NCBI GenBank assembly: GCA_009823395.1
Contig: CM020512.1
Location: 8,745,905 to 8,809,904 of the forward strand
Length of the DNA stretch: 64,000 nucleotides
Source of the DNA: Thamnaconus septentrionalis
Lineage: Eukaryota > Chordata > Actinopteri > Tetraodontiformes > Monacanthidae
Direction of reading: 5' to 3'
Below, in pieces: positions 1 through 13,991 of the stretch. A program made the translations under genes and the position numbers. The notes under the pieces are model-generated. The model worked only from the letters and a program-made list of their open reading frames with translations, did not search any database and was not told where the DNA came from. The first letter of the stretch is position 1; each line of letters opens with the position of its first letter.

Positions 1-1856
1 ATAATAATCACTTGAATATTTCATCCGCACCAAGTCGGAATTTACTTGTAATCCTTTCTGTGGAATTTTTCATTTGATTATAATTGCACAACGACCAATT
101 TCCTACTCAACGATAATTAATGGATGATATTTTGGCCATTGGTGGGTTTGCAGGTTTGCCAGGACGCCGCCACATAAACAGTCAGGACTTTCTTCTTGGT
201 GTAGTGCTGAGGTTGAACGCTGTTGGGTAGACATTGACTTGGAGGTCACTGGTACCTGCAATGCAGCTCCGGGTGTGCGTGTGTGTGCGCGTGTGTGTGC
301 GTGTGTGTGTGCGTGTGTGTGTGTGCGTGTCCTCAGACTACCTTGATGAGCTAAAGCGCAGCAGGCCAGTGAATTGTGTCACCTTGGTGGCTACTCAACG
401 CCTCATTTATCCGCAATATTTCCATAATAGTTTCTCCTGCGTGCACGTGTGCACGTGAGGTATTTCTGTGTTTAAAAAAGAAAAAAAAAGTCTTGGGGTC
501 CCACACACACACACACGCGCACACAGCAGCTAGAGGGCATCGGCTCGCAGTCACGTCGGTTCTGATTTTCTTTGGCCACTGAAGTCGTCATTTTTTGGGG
601 TATTTTTGGGAGAGTTTGCAAATTACAGGAAGCAGGATGAGAGAAAAGGAATCCGGCCGAGTAATGAGTACTGCAAACAGGACTGCCCGCGCTCGGCATC
701 CATTCATCTGCACTGTCGAGGAAGAAAAAAAACAAAACACTCTGGAAGAAAAATGAGCGCTGGCCTCGTCCCTCTTTGCTTTTCCCAGGCTGTTTGAGAA
801 CTTGGCCCTGGGACCTCTTTTTCCATTTCCACAAAATAAATAAATAGCCTAATACAGGAAAAACATTCTCATCTTTCTGTCGCAGGATAAGCCGCCGCAA
901 CCGGCACGTTAACTCTTCACGCAAGTCTGTTTTGCTTTTTTTTTGCAGCTGAAGACAAAAAGAAAACTATGCTGAAAAACCCTGAAAAACGCATCACAAT
1001 AAGCATAAAGGGGATAATCTTAAAGGTGCTATGTTTAATCTATTTCAAAATCTTAATTTTTCATGCTCCAAGTCAGCGACGTCACCTTCTGTCAATAAAT
1101 ACCAAGCCTGCATAATTAGCCCTCTGTTTGCAGCCTCCAGGGCTTTTAGTTTCCTGTCAATACTGACGTTTTCAATTCAATTCAATTCAATTCAATTCAA
1201 TTCTTTATCTGTCATTGTCAAAATAACAGTTATAAACATAGTCATATCATGGTTATAAATAACGAGCTGTTGTTTTCTTGGACCTTCAACCAACAGCGGA
1301 TCCAACACCTTGCTGCAAGTGTCATGACTCACCTGGGAAAGGTCCCAGTGCCCTTTGTGACACCACAGAGGGTACATTTCCAGCAGTTGAAGCAAGCAAA
1401 AGAAGTAAAGCGTGAACCTTTGGGATTTCTGCCTTGTGGAGAAGCCTGAGATAACTTTGTAACATGTGGCACCACACAAACAAAAGTGAAGTGAACTGAA
1501 GTGGTGTGCGCTGACGCAGAGCAGAGCGCTGGGAGGCCGACCGCTGGTGTTTCCGTGCACTTGTGCTAAAATAGAGTGGAACTGTGGACTGTTGACGCTG
1601 CAGCGGCGCCCCGAGGCTGATGTACGAGAATGAATCCCAGATATGAATCTCCAGTTTTTTCCCCTCCGCACTGTAAATCCTCCTGCCTTTTTTCCTACTT
1701 CTGGCACAGCGGCTGATGTCAGGCCAGATGAATGCTGCCGAGCGCGGCCCGACTCCCAGCAGCGCACATATGACACTTGCCAGAACACATTGAACATTTT
1801 ATTAAATAAGTGCCTGCTGCGGCCTCGGCTCGTGATTCTTCTCCTGCTCGCTCTCG

Positions 1857-1900
<44 letters not shown>

Positions 1901-2951
1901 CTCACTCGCAGTTATATTGCTTGCAGACAGCTGGAGGCTTCTTTTTTTCCCTTCTCCTAACCCATATTGCTCTCGTGTACAGTGTTGGTGTTGGAACGAT
2001 GAAGAAGAAATACCGGTTGGCGTAGGTGGGAGGTTGACTCGGGCCTCAGTGGGAAGCAGAGTGAGAACAGGAAGGCCTGAAGCCTTTTTTTCTAATCAGT
2101 TTTGGAACTTACAAGATATCTTCTTTAAAATTTAATAAAACTGACTTTAAACCTCTGTCATTAAACACTTAATGAATTTAGCCGCAGTATTTACGAGAGA
2201 GGTGTGGGAATGTTTTATATTTTTTTATTGTCGTCGTGTTGTAAAAATTCTTGCATCTTTTCCTTTGTGGCCTTTAAACGAGGAAGCCAGGGACAATTTT
2301 CCATGACATGGTCCCATTATAATGTGGGACGGAGGGTTTATACCAGGTTAAAAGCCTAGAAGCAGAGTGAAACCTCAGCATGTCCCAGCAGAGTTGACTG
2401 GCTGTTGAAGACACTCACAACTCTGAGGGAACTCAGGGACAACAAAAATTGTGTAAAAATTCTAAAATCTTTTCCATTTCTATGCATGGAATTTCTTTCT
2501 TTTTAAATCCACTTAAAGTTATTTCAAGTATCACTGGGCGATAAAAGAGCTGTTTGATCATCTTATCATTTTAATCCTGCAATCTTAATGACAATCTGAA
2601 CAAAACAATGTATGCGATACTCGTCTTTTTTTTTTTTTTTTCTTTTCCTAAACCACAAAAAGGAAGTATTGGAGCGTTCCCGCATTACATAAACTTAAAA
2701 AAAATATGCCTTGGCTGGTTATCTAATGGCGCACACAACCAAAAATATCACGTTTAAGGAAAAGCGGAGGGGCAGCCGGTCTTTTTGTTTCCCACGGGAG
2801 TTAAAATAAAACAGCCGACGGCGGCTGTGTGTAATATTTAGATTTTAGCACTGTTTATTATCACTTGCATAAGAAAAGAAAGAATGAAAGAGTAAGAGAA
2901 AGAAAGAAAGAACAAAAAAGTAAAAGAAAGAAAGAACAAAAAAGTAAAACA

Positions 2952-2995
<44 letters not shown>

Positions 2996-3551
2996 CGGGC
3001 TTGTGATGTCGTCTCTGCATTTCCAGGCTATTCTGGGTGTGTGGGAGCTGATGTGATGCAACATGAAGAGAGGAGGACACTGGCACAGCGCAAGTAAGTA
3101 AGTGTGTGTGTGTGTTCATGTGAGTGTGTGTTCGTGCCTGTGTGTGAACCTTATCATCTTTGTGAGCATTCTGAGTTCCATATGCCGCTGCCTCTCTGGC
3201 CAGTGGCGTCAGGTCTGAGCTGGAGACGGAGAACCTCCAGGGTGACACGATGGAGCCTCTGAAGCAGGTGTCCGCCGGGAAAACTCCACCCGCTTTGGGC
3301 AACTCCGGCACGGAGCACACCGAAAAGATCTATCTCCTAGCAGCGAGTACATGTATATATATATATATATAAAAAAATACATGCTTATATAAAAACATGT
3401 ATGGTGTCTGTTGTTTTTTTCTTCCCTCTGCTTCCCCTGACCGAGCGCTCTGACTGAAAACTCCTGCAGGTCACGCAGGCGCAGAGTCAAGGAGGACATT
3501 TCCTGGGAAATTCTCTCTGACACACACTGTTTGCTTTGTTTGGTTATTTGG

Positions 3552-3591
<40 letters not shown>

Positions 3592-3917
3592 GGTTCGCTC
3601 AACAAATCCCAGGCTCTCCCACTGCTGAGAAATGACGGCGCAGCATTTCATTTGAGGGGGGAAAACACGGGAGGAAAAAGCAGCAGCTGCTTTAGATGCT
3701 GAAGTTTGTGTGTTGTTTCGCATGCGGGGCTCGACGAGGAGTTCTCATCATGTGACCGCGCAAGTGAAATTTTACAGCTTCGGTCACCAGTTGATTCGGT
3801 TTCGGGAATTCAACATCCCCTCAGCACTGCCTGATTTCACTTCACGGGTCTCCAGGTGAACAGACGCAGCTTTGAAAAAAGAATTCCGAACATTTCGCGA
3901 AACAACGTCGCACTCAC
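1..3917. other. mib2 intron, no exon recognised
   Basis: This is the intron following the last visible ankyrin exon. On the minus strand I looked for the continuing ankyrin and RING exons and saw none. It holds (GT)n around 272-330, an (AATTC)n tract at 1171-1202, (CA)n at about 1862-1898, an AAAG-rich purine tract at about 2865-2996 and (GT)n at about 3558-3588. A possible TA-flanked short element spans about 1118-1372. Confidence 0.6.
2865..2996. repeat. AAAG-rich purine tract
   Basis: Imperfect AAAG repeats ending in a clean (AAAG)n run of about 45 bp at the right-hand side. Confidence 0.9.
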
Positions 3918-6900
3918 AGTTTGTTTCCTTTGAGCGCGGCGTGGTGCAGCAGGTTGAAGCCCCGGTGGTTCTGCTGGGTGAAGTCGATGTTGGGGACCAA
4001 GACCAGGATCTCGATGATGCTGCGGAAATCCTTTGCGATGGCATCGTGGAGAGGCGTGTCTCCGTAGGAGTCCTGCGTAATGAGAGGCAGAATATGTAAG
4101 AGTTAGGGAAATATACCAGAGAAACAATTTTGTTTGCCTCTGAGTGACAATTTCGACACACGGAAGTCTCTACAATCTTGGCAGGAAAGCAAACTCTGTT
4201 GTCTGGGCGAATCTTGCGGGTGCAGCGCTGTTGACTGTAAACACTGCGCGCGCTGCAGCCTGCTACTTGATGTCAAACTTAACGTTTTTGAGCCGAGCAG
4301 GCGGCCACTTCTCTCAAGCAGAAAGAATCCGCCTTCAAGTGAGTTCCGGCTCCGGTTGCAGGCATGTTAGGCAATCTGAAAACGTCCTTGAAGAGGAACT
4401 AAACAGCCTTAACGAGGCTGGCGGCTGCAGGCGGAGTCAAGCACGCTAAGCGTTTTTGTGCTTTCGCCGTGCGCTCGCTGGCCCGTTCAGAGCGAGTGCG
4501 CGACGCGCTAATGTGGCGGGGACGCTCGCTCACTGGACCGTCCAGTCTCTGGCGACTCGCTTAATGAGTCATGGCATCGCTCTTTAATCACCGCCGAGTG
4601 ATATCCAAAGCAGAGGGTCGCGTGGCAAACGGCTGCAGAAGCCATTTAATGCTAAGCGTTGTAAAAACACACTACTGTGCGTGAAATGTTGATGATGAGT
4701 GTTTTGTGAAACGTGTTTCCAGATGTTTGAACTCTGGGGAAAGTGCAAAAAAAATATATATGGGGTATAGATTATTACCCTATTCACCTTTAACTAGGAA
4801 TCAGGCCAAATGAGGAACTTATTCTAACTTTTAAGTATAACAACGATAAAGTTAGCAACCAGATTCGGGTCTATATTTTTTATAAAAGTAAAAAGTGCGC
4901 TCGGCTGCTGCTGGGAGGGGAGCGGCGTCAGTCAAAATGAATTAACGAACTTCAAGCCGCAGCATGTAACTGTGCACATTGGCGCCCTCTCTGGCGAGAC
5001 TATGATGCTGTTGTCACTTCCTCTGCTAAATAAGTAGAATGAAATTATGTCGAGAGAAGTAATGACATTGTCTTCTATCTGTGTTTCAGTCTGACTTCTG
5101 TCTGGAATTGTGTTAGAGAAACTGATACACAATTTAAGAAAAAGAAAAACAGCAAACGACTTGGAAAACTTCAGCAGCAGTCGGGTCACTCTTACAGCCA
5201 ACATAAATATTTATATAAAGACAAACGTCGGCCAGTGTGCTGTCAGGCCTCCTCACCTGCAGATTGACGTCGGCCGAGTGTTCGGTCAACACTCGCACCA
5301 TGTCGGTGAAGCCCTTATTTACGGCGATGTGCAGCGCCGTGCACAGCGAGTTGTTCAGGAGATTCACGTTGGCGCCTTTGCTCAGCAGCAACCGCGCAAT
5401 CTCCGCCTGATTACTGAGCGGACAGAGAGAAAGACAGAGCAAGAGAGAGAGAGAGAGAGAACGCATGCGAAGATAATTTAAAAAAAATGCTTGTTCTAAA
5501 AATACGTCTCACTGAAAGACCACTCAGTAACACAAATATCCTATTTGGATCCTTCTGCTAAGTTTAGTTGGACGACTGTTGCTGCAGGCTGACAGCACAA
5601 GTAAGTTGTTTATCAGAAGTGAATATAAATTAGCGTGAAAGATCTTATCGAGTGCGGACTCCCAGAGCGGCGAGCTGACGGGTCGGCCTGATATTCACAG
5701 AAATATAATTTCACATTAGAAAGAAAAATTACGCGAGGGGAGGGAGGCGAGTCTGCTGTGCATCTGTCAGCCTCTTAAAAGTCAAAGGAGTCATTGTGAG
5801 GGGTCTATTAGCCTGTGAATGGTGTGAATAGCTGCGTTTCTACGACAGTTTTTAGCAAAATAAAAGCCATATTTCTAAAATTTCGACAGACAATTGCGAT
5901 TTGTAGGTGCTTCCAATGAATGGGGTGAAGCAAATAAGCCGTAATTCTCGGAAATCTCGAGGTTTGCGTTTGTTTGTTTACATTTGTTTGCCGTCAAGAA
6001 TGCTTGTTATATTTTTCTCTTTGATTACTTGAAATATCCCATCTCCATAATGCGCCATTTTCACTTGAATTCAACTGGTCACGTGACGGCGTACATCACA
6101 TCCAGTGACGTGTTTCCATTACGTTTTTGCGATATATCTCCATATCAATACATCTGAAAAACCACCTCAGGAGAACGTAAAAACCTTTTAGCCATATTTT
6201 AGACGTTTTTCGAAGTTTAGGTGTTTCCATTACCATATTTTTATTGCGATTTAGATTTTGCGCAGTTCTAAGGGAAACGGAAACACAGCTTGTGTGAGTT
6301 TGTGTGTGAGTGTTTGTTCACTCTCACCCGAACGCCGTGTAGTGCAACGCCGTGTCCCCGTCCTCATCCTTGACCTCGACGGAGCCGTTGGCCTGAAGCA
6401 GGGCCTTGACCACCTCCATGTGACCCTGGTGGGCGGCCACTTGCAGCGCGGTCTTGCCCTGGTTCTTGATGTCCACCTGCCGGGAGCACACAGGCAGCCA
6501 CAGGTTCATGAGAGACGGAGACGGCCTGGACGCCGCCGCGCTGCCGACGCAAACTGGCGGGGGAATAATCCGAGCACGCATGTCTCCGCCCGTGAATAAT
6601 CCTGATTAATAGTTATTATGTCATCACTCAGCGGAAATGTGATCAGGGACAGGACGTAACGAGTGCAGATCGCTTCCTGATTTAATTGTCCTGTAAATTA
6701 TTGCATTTCTAACTAGCCGCATGATGAATACATCCGAGATCATTTTTTTTGTTTCATTGCACAATGTTCATCTTGAATAAGTCAATTAATGTTCAGGCTA
6801 ATTCAGTATCTCCTTTATTTTACTGTAAACATACATTGGTGTCAAGAAAAAGCCCTGCAAGTCATTTCCAGAACATTTGCCCGATTATCATGAGACTAAA

Positions 6901-9900
6901 TGCGCCATGTTGTCAGTGCGTTTGGCAAAAGATTCCACAATACGGTGAAAGAAAAAAGACTATATGAACGGTTGAACATCATCATGTGCAAAAAAAAAAA
7001 AAAAAAAAAAAAACGACAATCCTGACCAGAAATCCACATTTTAGGTTTTAACTTTCCAAATAAAATTGAGCAGCCCTTGCAGTCGCAGTTGGTTGTGTCC
7101 CCTGCCAGCTCTACCGGCAGCAGTGCCATGGCCGTTTTATTTAGGGCTTTCTGTGGCTTTTATAAAAGTTGTCATTTAGCATTTTCCCCAATTCCAAGAC
7201 GTCTTTTGAAAATTCTTCCAGTGTTTTGGTTGGACCCTTTCAGCTCACAGCCCAAATAGACTTGGAAAGACAGTCGTGAGCAGCTGCTCCAAAGGCTGAG
7301 AGGAGGAAGAAAAGTCTGTGAAAAAGCAAATGTCTACGACTTTGGAAAGAAAAGAACAGTAGAAGATGAGGAGCAGCAAAACTAATGGTAGCTAGTGGTG
7401 AAAACTGATGGAAGCACAGAAGCTTTGTGTTGAAGGCAACTGGGGACTTTGTTTATTTTTATTTGGGGAAAACCTTGAATTTTAAACTTGAAAAAACAGC
7501 ATGAAAGGCGCGGATTAACTAATTTTCCACAAACAATAGATCCCTAAAATATTCCATGGATGTAGTAGTGCATTCGGAAAAGGGACGTCTCCTCCCACTC
7601 TCCTGCCTCACTCCCGGCCCTAAAGGCAGCAGACTGCGGTGAAGGGGAGCAACGCCGCACTGACCTTGTCGGGGTACTTCTGCACCAGCTCCCGAACTTT
7701 GCTGGCGCTGCCGTGCGCCGCCTCGATGACCAGCCGGCTGGGATTGTCCTGCTCCGTGGACTGAGACAGCAGCTTCTCCAGCACCGAGATGACCGTGCCT
7801 GAAGCGCAGAGACACAAGAGAGAGAGAGAAAAATGACTCGACAGTCAGCCTGATGAGGAACCTTGAAGAGGGAAGAGGAAGTTAAGACGGCCAGGTTGAA
7901 GGGTTTCTAGAAGCTCAACGCAGCGCCGTCGGGAATGAGTCAAAATCGCCCCGATGCAGTGAATCCTGATCTCATGCACAATCCAAAAAATCAAGACATA
8001 AGCGCATCCAATGTCAGTTTTACATGAGCATGCACAAAACAGAGTCAGTTGTGAGGAGATTTGCGACAAACGCCTGATGAGCAATGTCAGCACGAAGCTT
8101 CTTGCTGCCAGCGTGCAGAGCAGAGCACCTGCTGTGGAGAGAAACATCCCAAGAAAATGACACCTGGTGCACAGACACCAACAGGGAAGAGAGAGACAGA
8201 CAGCCGCTGCGGGCTGCTAAAAGCGGAAGCGATGCTCGGCGGAGGCGAGGTCGGCAGCGGCAGGACCAAGCGAGCATGCGGGCGGCCGAGAGACGAGGCC
8301 CCCTCGTCCCCGGCGAGAGGCCTTACTTCCTGATTCGCTGGGGTTTTCCGCCGTCATGAGGTTGGCGTCCACCTCCACGGTCTGGGCGGAGAGGCACGCC
8401 GGGTTGAACGTCCACGTCTGGCCTCCGAAAGCCACGCGGAGGTCGCCGTCGCCGTACACCTTCAGCACCTTCCCCACCTGGCCGAGCACCTGGGAGGAGA
8501 GAGGGGGGGTGAGCGAGTGAGTGAGTGAGTGAGTGAGTGAGGCGGATCCAGATTGTTCCTAATCAGCTGGGAGGTGAGACAAGGAGGAGGAGGAAGAGGA
8601 GGCACGACAAAGAGTGAAGCTCCAAACTTTTAAAGGCAAACACAAAACTCGTTGTAAAGTAGGTCGGGCTCCGACTCTCTGAGATGTCTGCCAAAAAAAT
8701 AAAGGTTTCGATTTAGTCAGTGACACAGTTAAAACTTGCACGCAGACGTGGCGGAGGAGAGGTGGGAGGGGCGAGGTGTGTGTGTGTGTGCGGGGGGGGA
8801 TCAAGGTAAAGAACGCAAAAGGGAGGCGGAAGAAATTCACGGTGCATCAAAAAGAATTCATTGTCGAGAGTGGCAGTTAGAAAATCCAAAATTCAATGTG
8901 GAACTCCATCCTAAGCCAAGATGTGAATCCTTTAACGTTTTGGGGCCCCTGTGCGAATGTTGGAACCGGTCTGCAGTTTCTGTGCCAGCAAACAGGTCTT
9001 TAGGATAATACTTGAATTAAAGCCACAGCTATCAATTATTTTTGGAATCGATTAATATATCGATTATTTATATAAGTATGTGAAAAAAAGACATTTCTAA
9101 AAATGACCAACACCTCGTCCTTCATTCCGGATCTAGCATAAACAACAATCGGTTGTTAGAAAGTATAAAAGCCAAAAGAATATATATAAAAAATATATTC
9201 GTCCCGTTGTTATGTGTGTCACAAGAAGCGTCCGTGTGAAACACAACAGCGTAAACAATGTTTAGCTGCAGCGAAATTAGGGAAACAAAAGTTTTGATTC
9301 AGCAAAACTGTAATCAAATAATTTTTAAAAATCAATTTTAGTCGATTAGTTGATTAGTTGATTAATCTTTCCAGCTCTAACTTGGATGTATATTCATGAG
9401 GATTTTGAGCATACGGGAGCCATGCTGTCTGTCCACTCTCCATGGCCAGTCTGTAGTCGCTTCACGCTGTCCATGTCCTCCAGGACTCGGACGAGTTCCC
9501 CGACTCCAAAAGTGTTGACCTGAGGGAGACACAGTTTTTTGTTGGGTTTTGTTTATTTAAAAAGTAGCTCAAAAACCATCTCAGCGATGTTCCTCTGGCT
9601 GACGCTCACCTTGGTGAGGGCGCCGGGGTGGAAAGTCCAGCGGATGTTGTTGCTGTACTGGACCCGGACGTCTCCTCGGTCGGTGATTCTGTGAACCGTC
9701 CCGATCCGGCAAATGTACTGCAAACACAGAGAGGCGGTTTGAGCCGGGCTCTCCTTCTGCACGGCCGTGACCCCACGTTGCCTTTAGCAGCTGTGGCTCT
9801 GATAGTCGGACGCCCTGATTCCTCTCACTCTGTTGCACACTGACGTCCATCTGAGCCTGAGCTTACGTAAACATTCTGTAGGCCATGTTGGGGAGACACA

Positions 9901-12900
9901 CTGCCCTACTTGCCCACAACGCTGAGCTTAAAGCTGCGCACCAGGCAGATATTCGGTCCCAACGTCCCATATTCTCCACACTTTCAGGCCCTGGGAAACC
10001 AGGGGAGCAGCTTTGCATGCTTATTTTTCAAATAAAATGTATAAATATATATTTATATATAAATCTATAGATGTCATTAAAGAAAAATAGCCCTCTGTTT
10101 ACAGCCTACTCTGGATTTTAGCTTTCTGCTTATGCTTTTTTGGACCTTCCATGTGTTTGGATGGGGACAAAAATAAGACAGGGCTTAGTCAATAAGTCCT
10201 GGCAGCCCTTCGTGACATCAGAGAGGGCTAATTTCCACAACTGCCACCAGACGCACTTTCTAAAACGTCAAACAAGCAAAGGAAGTAAATGAGGGAATTT
10301 CTCGCTTCTACCTCGGCCATTTTGGGGTTCCAGCCTCCGTGTCCCTCCTGCATCTGTCTCAGGATGTCCACCTCCAGCAGACACTTGACTTTGTCCCCCT
10401 GCTGGAAGGAGTGGCCGTCGGCGCTCTCCTGGCGCTGCAGCTCTGCGTGCTCTCCTGGACGGAGGAGACACGCGGTCGCATGGAAGTTCATCATCAACAA
10501 CAACAACAACAGCAGCAGCAGCTTCAAATGCCAACCAGTCCGCTTCTCGCCGCTCTTACCCAGTCTGGGCAGGTGGTCTTTGTAGTAGAAGCCCCCCTGG
10601 CCGTCCGACACGTACTTGAGGTCCACCTTGCCCTTGTGTCCCATGCGGTAGACGTTGGTGGTGCCGTTGGACCAGGTGACGCTGGCCACGCTGCGGCCGG
10701 ACTCGGTGTCCCAGCCGCGAATGTCCACCACCTTCCCAACCTTCCCCTCCCCGCCTGCACGGCCAGGCAGCACACACAACGCAAACCAACAAACAAACAA
10801 ACAAACAAGACATATGCACAAATACAACAACGCATCAGTGTCAGGAGCGGAACGCGGTCGAGTCAAACTCTGTTTGATGAAGAGGAAGAGACGGATGAGG
10901 TTAGAGGGGAAAGAAAAGAAGACTGGGGTTTTCGTGAGCTGGATGAGGGAAATAAGAAGTGAACGTCAGCATGCAAGTATTTCAGACAGAAATATGGTGA
11001 GAGAGAGAGAGAGACATTTTTCCTGTGGGATCACACATTGTCACACAGACACACACGGTTTCCAGATGCAAATGAAAAAAAAAAACCCTCAAAAACACAA
11101 ATCACCACAATAACCATTTAGAGCTGCCACCCTGTGTCGTCGTGTCACGGTCCGAAGCCCTTGCCGAGCCATTAATGTCATCAAGCTGCCTCGCCGCTAA
11201 ACCCGCACAAACTCGAGCAGTGACCCGGAAGAGAGACAGCGAGCGAGCGAGCGGGCCGGAGGTTTGTGAGCATGCTCAGAGCGTCCGGCGCACACTGACA
11301 CCACTTAGGCATGATGGGCGACTTAACGCGACCCCTCGGGCCCGCTGGTTTCAAAGACACCAAAAGGACATTTTGACTCATTCACTCCCCCCAACTCACA
11401 CACACACACACACACACACACGGACATTCATCGACCAAAACAGGAAACCCACAGACACGCGACCATTTCCTGTTTCTCTGTATTAGGACGGCAGCCTGCT
11501 GCTTTTATTCAGCCCGCTGACGCGAGCGATTGCTTTCAACTGCTATCTAAGTCCCTTCAAACCGCCGACCCGTGTTGCCCCGTGTGTCACTCAGCGGCTA
11601 CGCCTCGACTCTTGTTCGTCCTGTCAGACGGCCTGGCAATTGTGGCGAAACACAACACAACGCGACACGCAAACATCCAGCTTCCTTCACCTGCCCGGGG
11701 AGACTTTGTTGTTGTTGTTGTTGTTGGTTTTTACGGCTTCTGGCTCGCTCTGCAAGCACCACCACACGGGGATGGAAAGAGAGCAAAATAAAGGACGTAA
11801 TGTTACCAAACGAGGACCCCTGCGCAGGCGGGCAGGCGGCCACATCTGCCGAGCAGACTGGGATGAATCACCGCGAACATAAAGAGCGCGCAGACACACA
11901 AACCAGAGGGACGTTTGGCCGCTTAATGAGGACGGTGAACCACTTTGAAGGGGAACAGATATCAAGATGGAGCAAAACGCAGAAGGGCCCCTCACCACCT
12001 CATAAACACACACACGCACACACACCACACACGTGCACACTCACCGTCTTGGTTGCCCCAGTCCCAGTCAGGACCTCGGACCACTTTGACGCCCTGGAAA
12101 ATGCCTTTGAGGATGATCCGCGGGAGGTTCTGCCTGGGTGCCAGGCTCACTCTGTGATGAAGACAGGAGCACGCAGCTGTTTAGTCGGCTCGGCACGCTC
12201 TCCAGGCAGCCGCGCTGCCAACCCAACATATACAGATTCCACCCTTATCTTCCGTGGAAGGTGCAATCCCTGCCTTACGACACAGCAAGGAAGCCATCAA
12301 GGCCCAAAAAACCTAGAAAATCTTCTTTCTGAGTCATTCTGGGAAATTCTTTGGTCTAAAACCACAGTGGCAGTTTTTATTTTTTCCACAATTGGTTGTT
12401 CAAAACGTATCTGTAAAGATCTCTTTAGAAAACAATTTGGAACATAATCTTTGGAGAATTTGTTAGTCAGCGAGACCACATCATTGACAGAAAACTATGA
12501 AGTCCTTTTGTGTTCAATTCATTCATGTGAACTGTCCACAACTTTTTAGTCTAGTTAATTATCAATTTATTTATTTTTTACTGGTTCTTCTTATTTTCTG
12601 CCATTTTTTTGGATTTTCAAAACCCCACCCAGCCGCCAAGTGTTTGAAGCCAGATTTCGTCTGAAGTGAAACCAGGTCTCCAGATGTTTATATTTCACAA
12701 TAATCCAAAAATCCATTTTAGATTTCCACAAAACCAAATGTTTATCGCCCTAAAACTCACACCACCACTGCTGGATGTTTTCCATTGCTGGAGAGTCAAA
12801 GGCCAGCTGGTGTTACTTTAACATTCAAATAAAGAGGGTAGACATTATAAACTGTGCCTCAGCATATATACACCATGAGCTATACTGTACTGTACTATAC

Positions 12901-13956
12901 TGTATTGTATTCTGCTGTGTGGTTGGTGGATGTTGTTTAATATACTGCAGTATCTTGCACATGGATAAAGACAAAAAGCAAAATAACTAAAAAGACACAT
13001 ATTGTAAAATGGTAGAGTTGATTTTGGATTATGAGTACTGAGGGACTTTACAAAGGGATATAAGGGTGGTAAACAGGTCAGCAGGACATTAGTTGCTTCA
13101 ATAAAATCACCTGAGTTGACATCTTCTACACTGAATTTCCATGTGGCAAAAAAGGTTTGACACCACAAACTGTACAACCAAACTAGGGAAAAATCTACAC
13201 ATATCTGCTGTGAACCGCGTCAACAGTCCACGAGACAACACTAGGCAACTACACACACATCACAACAGTCTCGTGCGGGCGATCATCTTACCTGATAGTA
13301 AAGATTTGATCAGACCTTGGAGCAAAGGAGCTGCCTATTCCCATACTTCCTCAAGCTTCCATCTAAAGCCTTTCTAGGAAAACACTCAAATTCAGACAGA
13401 ATCCAGATCCTGATCAGAGGGAACGGCAGACAAGTGAGAGCTTCTGCCCGTCAGTTGCACCCGCATGACGTGCGCCCGGGTATCAGACTGAGCGAATTTG
13501 CCTCGGCTAACTTCGATCCGCCCCCCCCCCTCCACGCACGTCACTGCGCAGACTTTTCAGGGATCCTGGGGCGCGGCACGGACGCAAAACAGCGGGATGT
13601 TTTGCTCCTGAAGCCAAGTGGCAGGTAAATCTCAGCCTGAGCAGGTGGGCTCAGTGACCGGTGTGAGGACTTGAGCCCTGAAGCCTTAATCCCTTCAGAG
13701 AGGAGGAGTCAGAGAGCAGGCTACTCAAGGGCAACATCCAGTGTGTTGGCGCCTGTATTTAGAAGTGTCTGGCTCTAAATATATAAGAGGGATGAGGAAA
13801 GGAAGCGCTGTAATTAGAAAACAGTGCTTTTAGGAATTGCTTTGATTCACCAAACGAAAAATAACGTAATCGTTTTAGAGTGTTTTGGAGGATTATAAAC
13901 GATCCAACCACGGCAACATAAACTGAAGGGAGGCCTGAAACTCAACAGCGGCGCGA

Positions 13957-13991
<35 letters not shown>

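Noticed and set aside
1..3917. Search for the missing mib2 ankyrin and RING exons
   Set aside because: No minus-strand stretch here encodes ankyrin or Cys-rich RING sequence between splice sites, so these exons were not annotated in the window.
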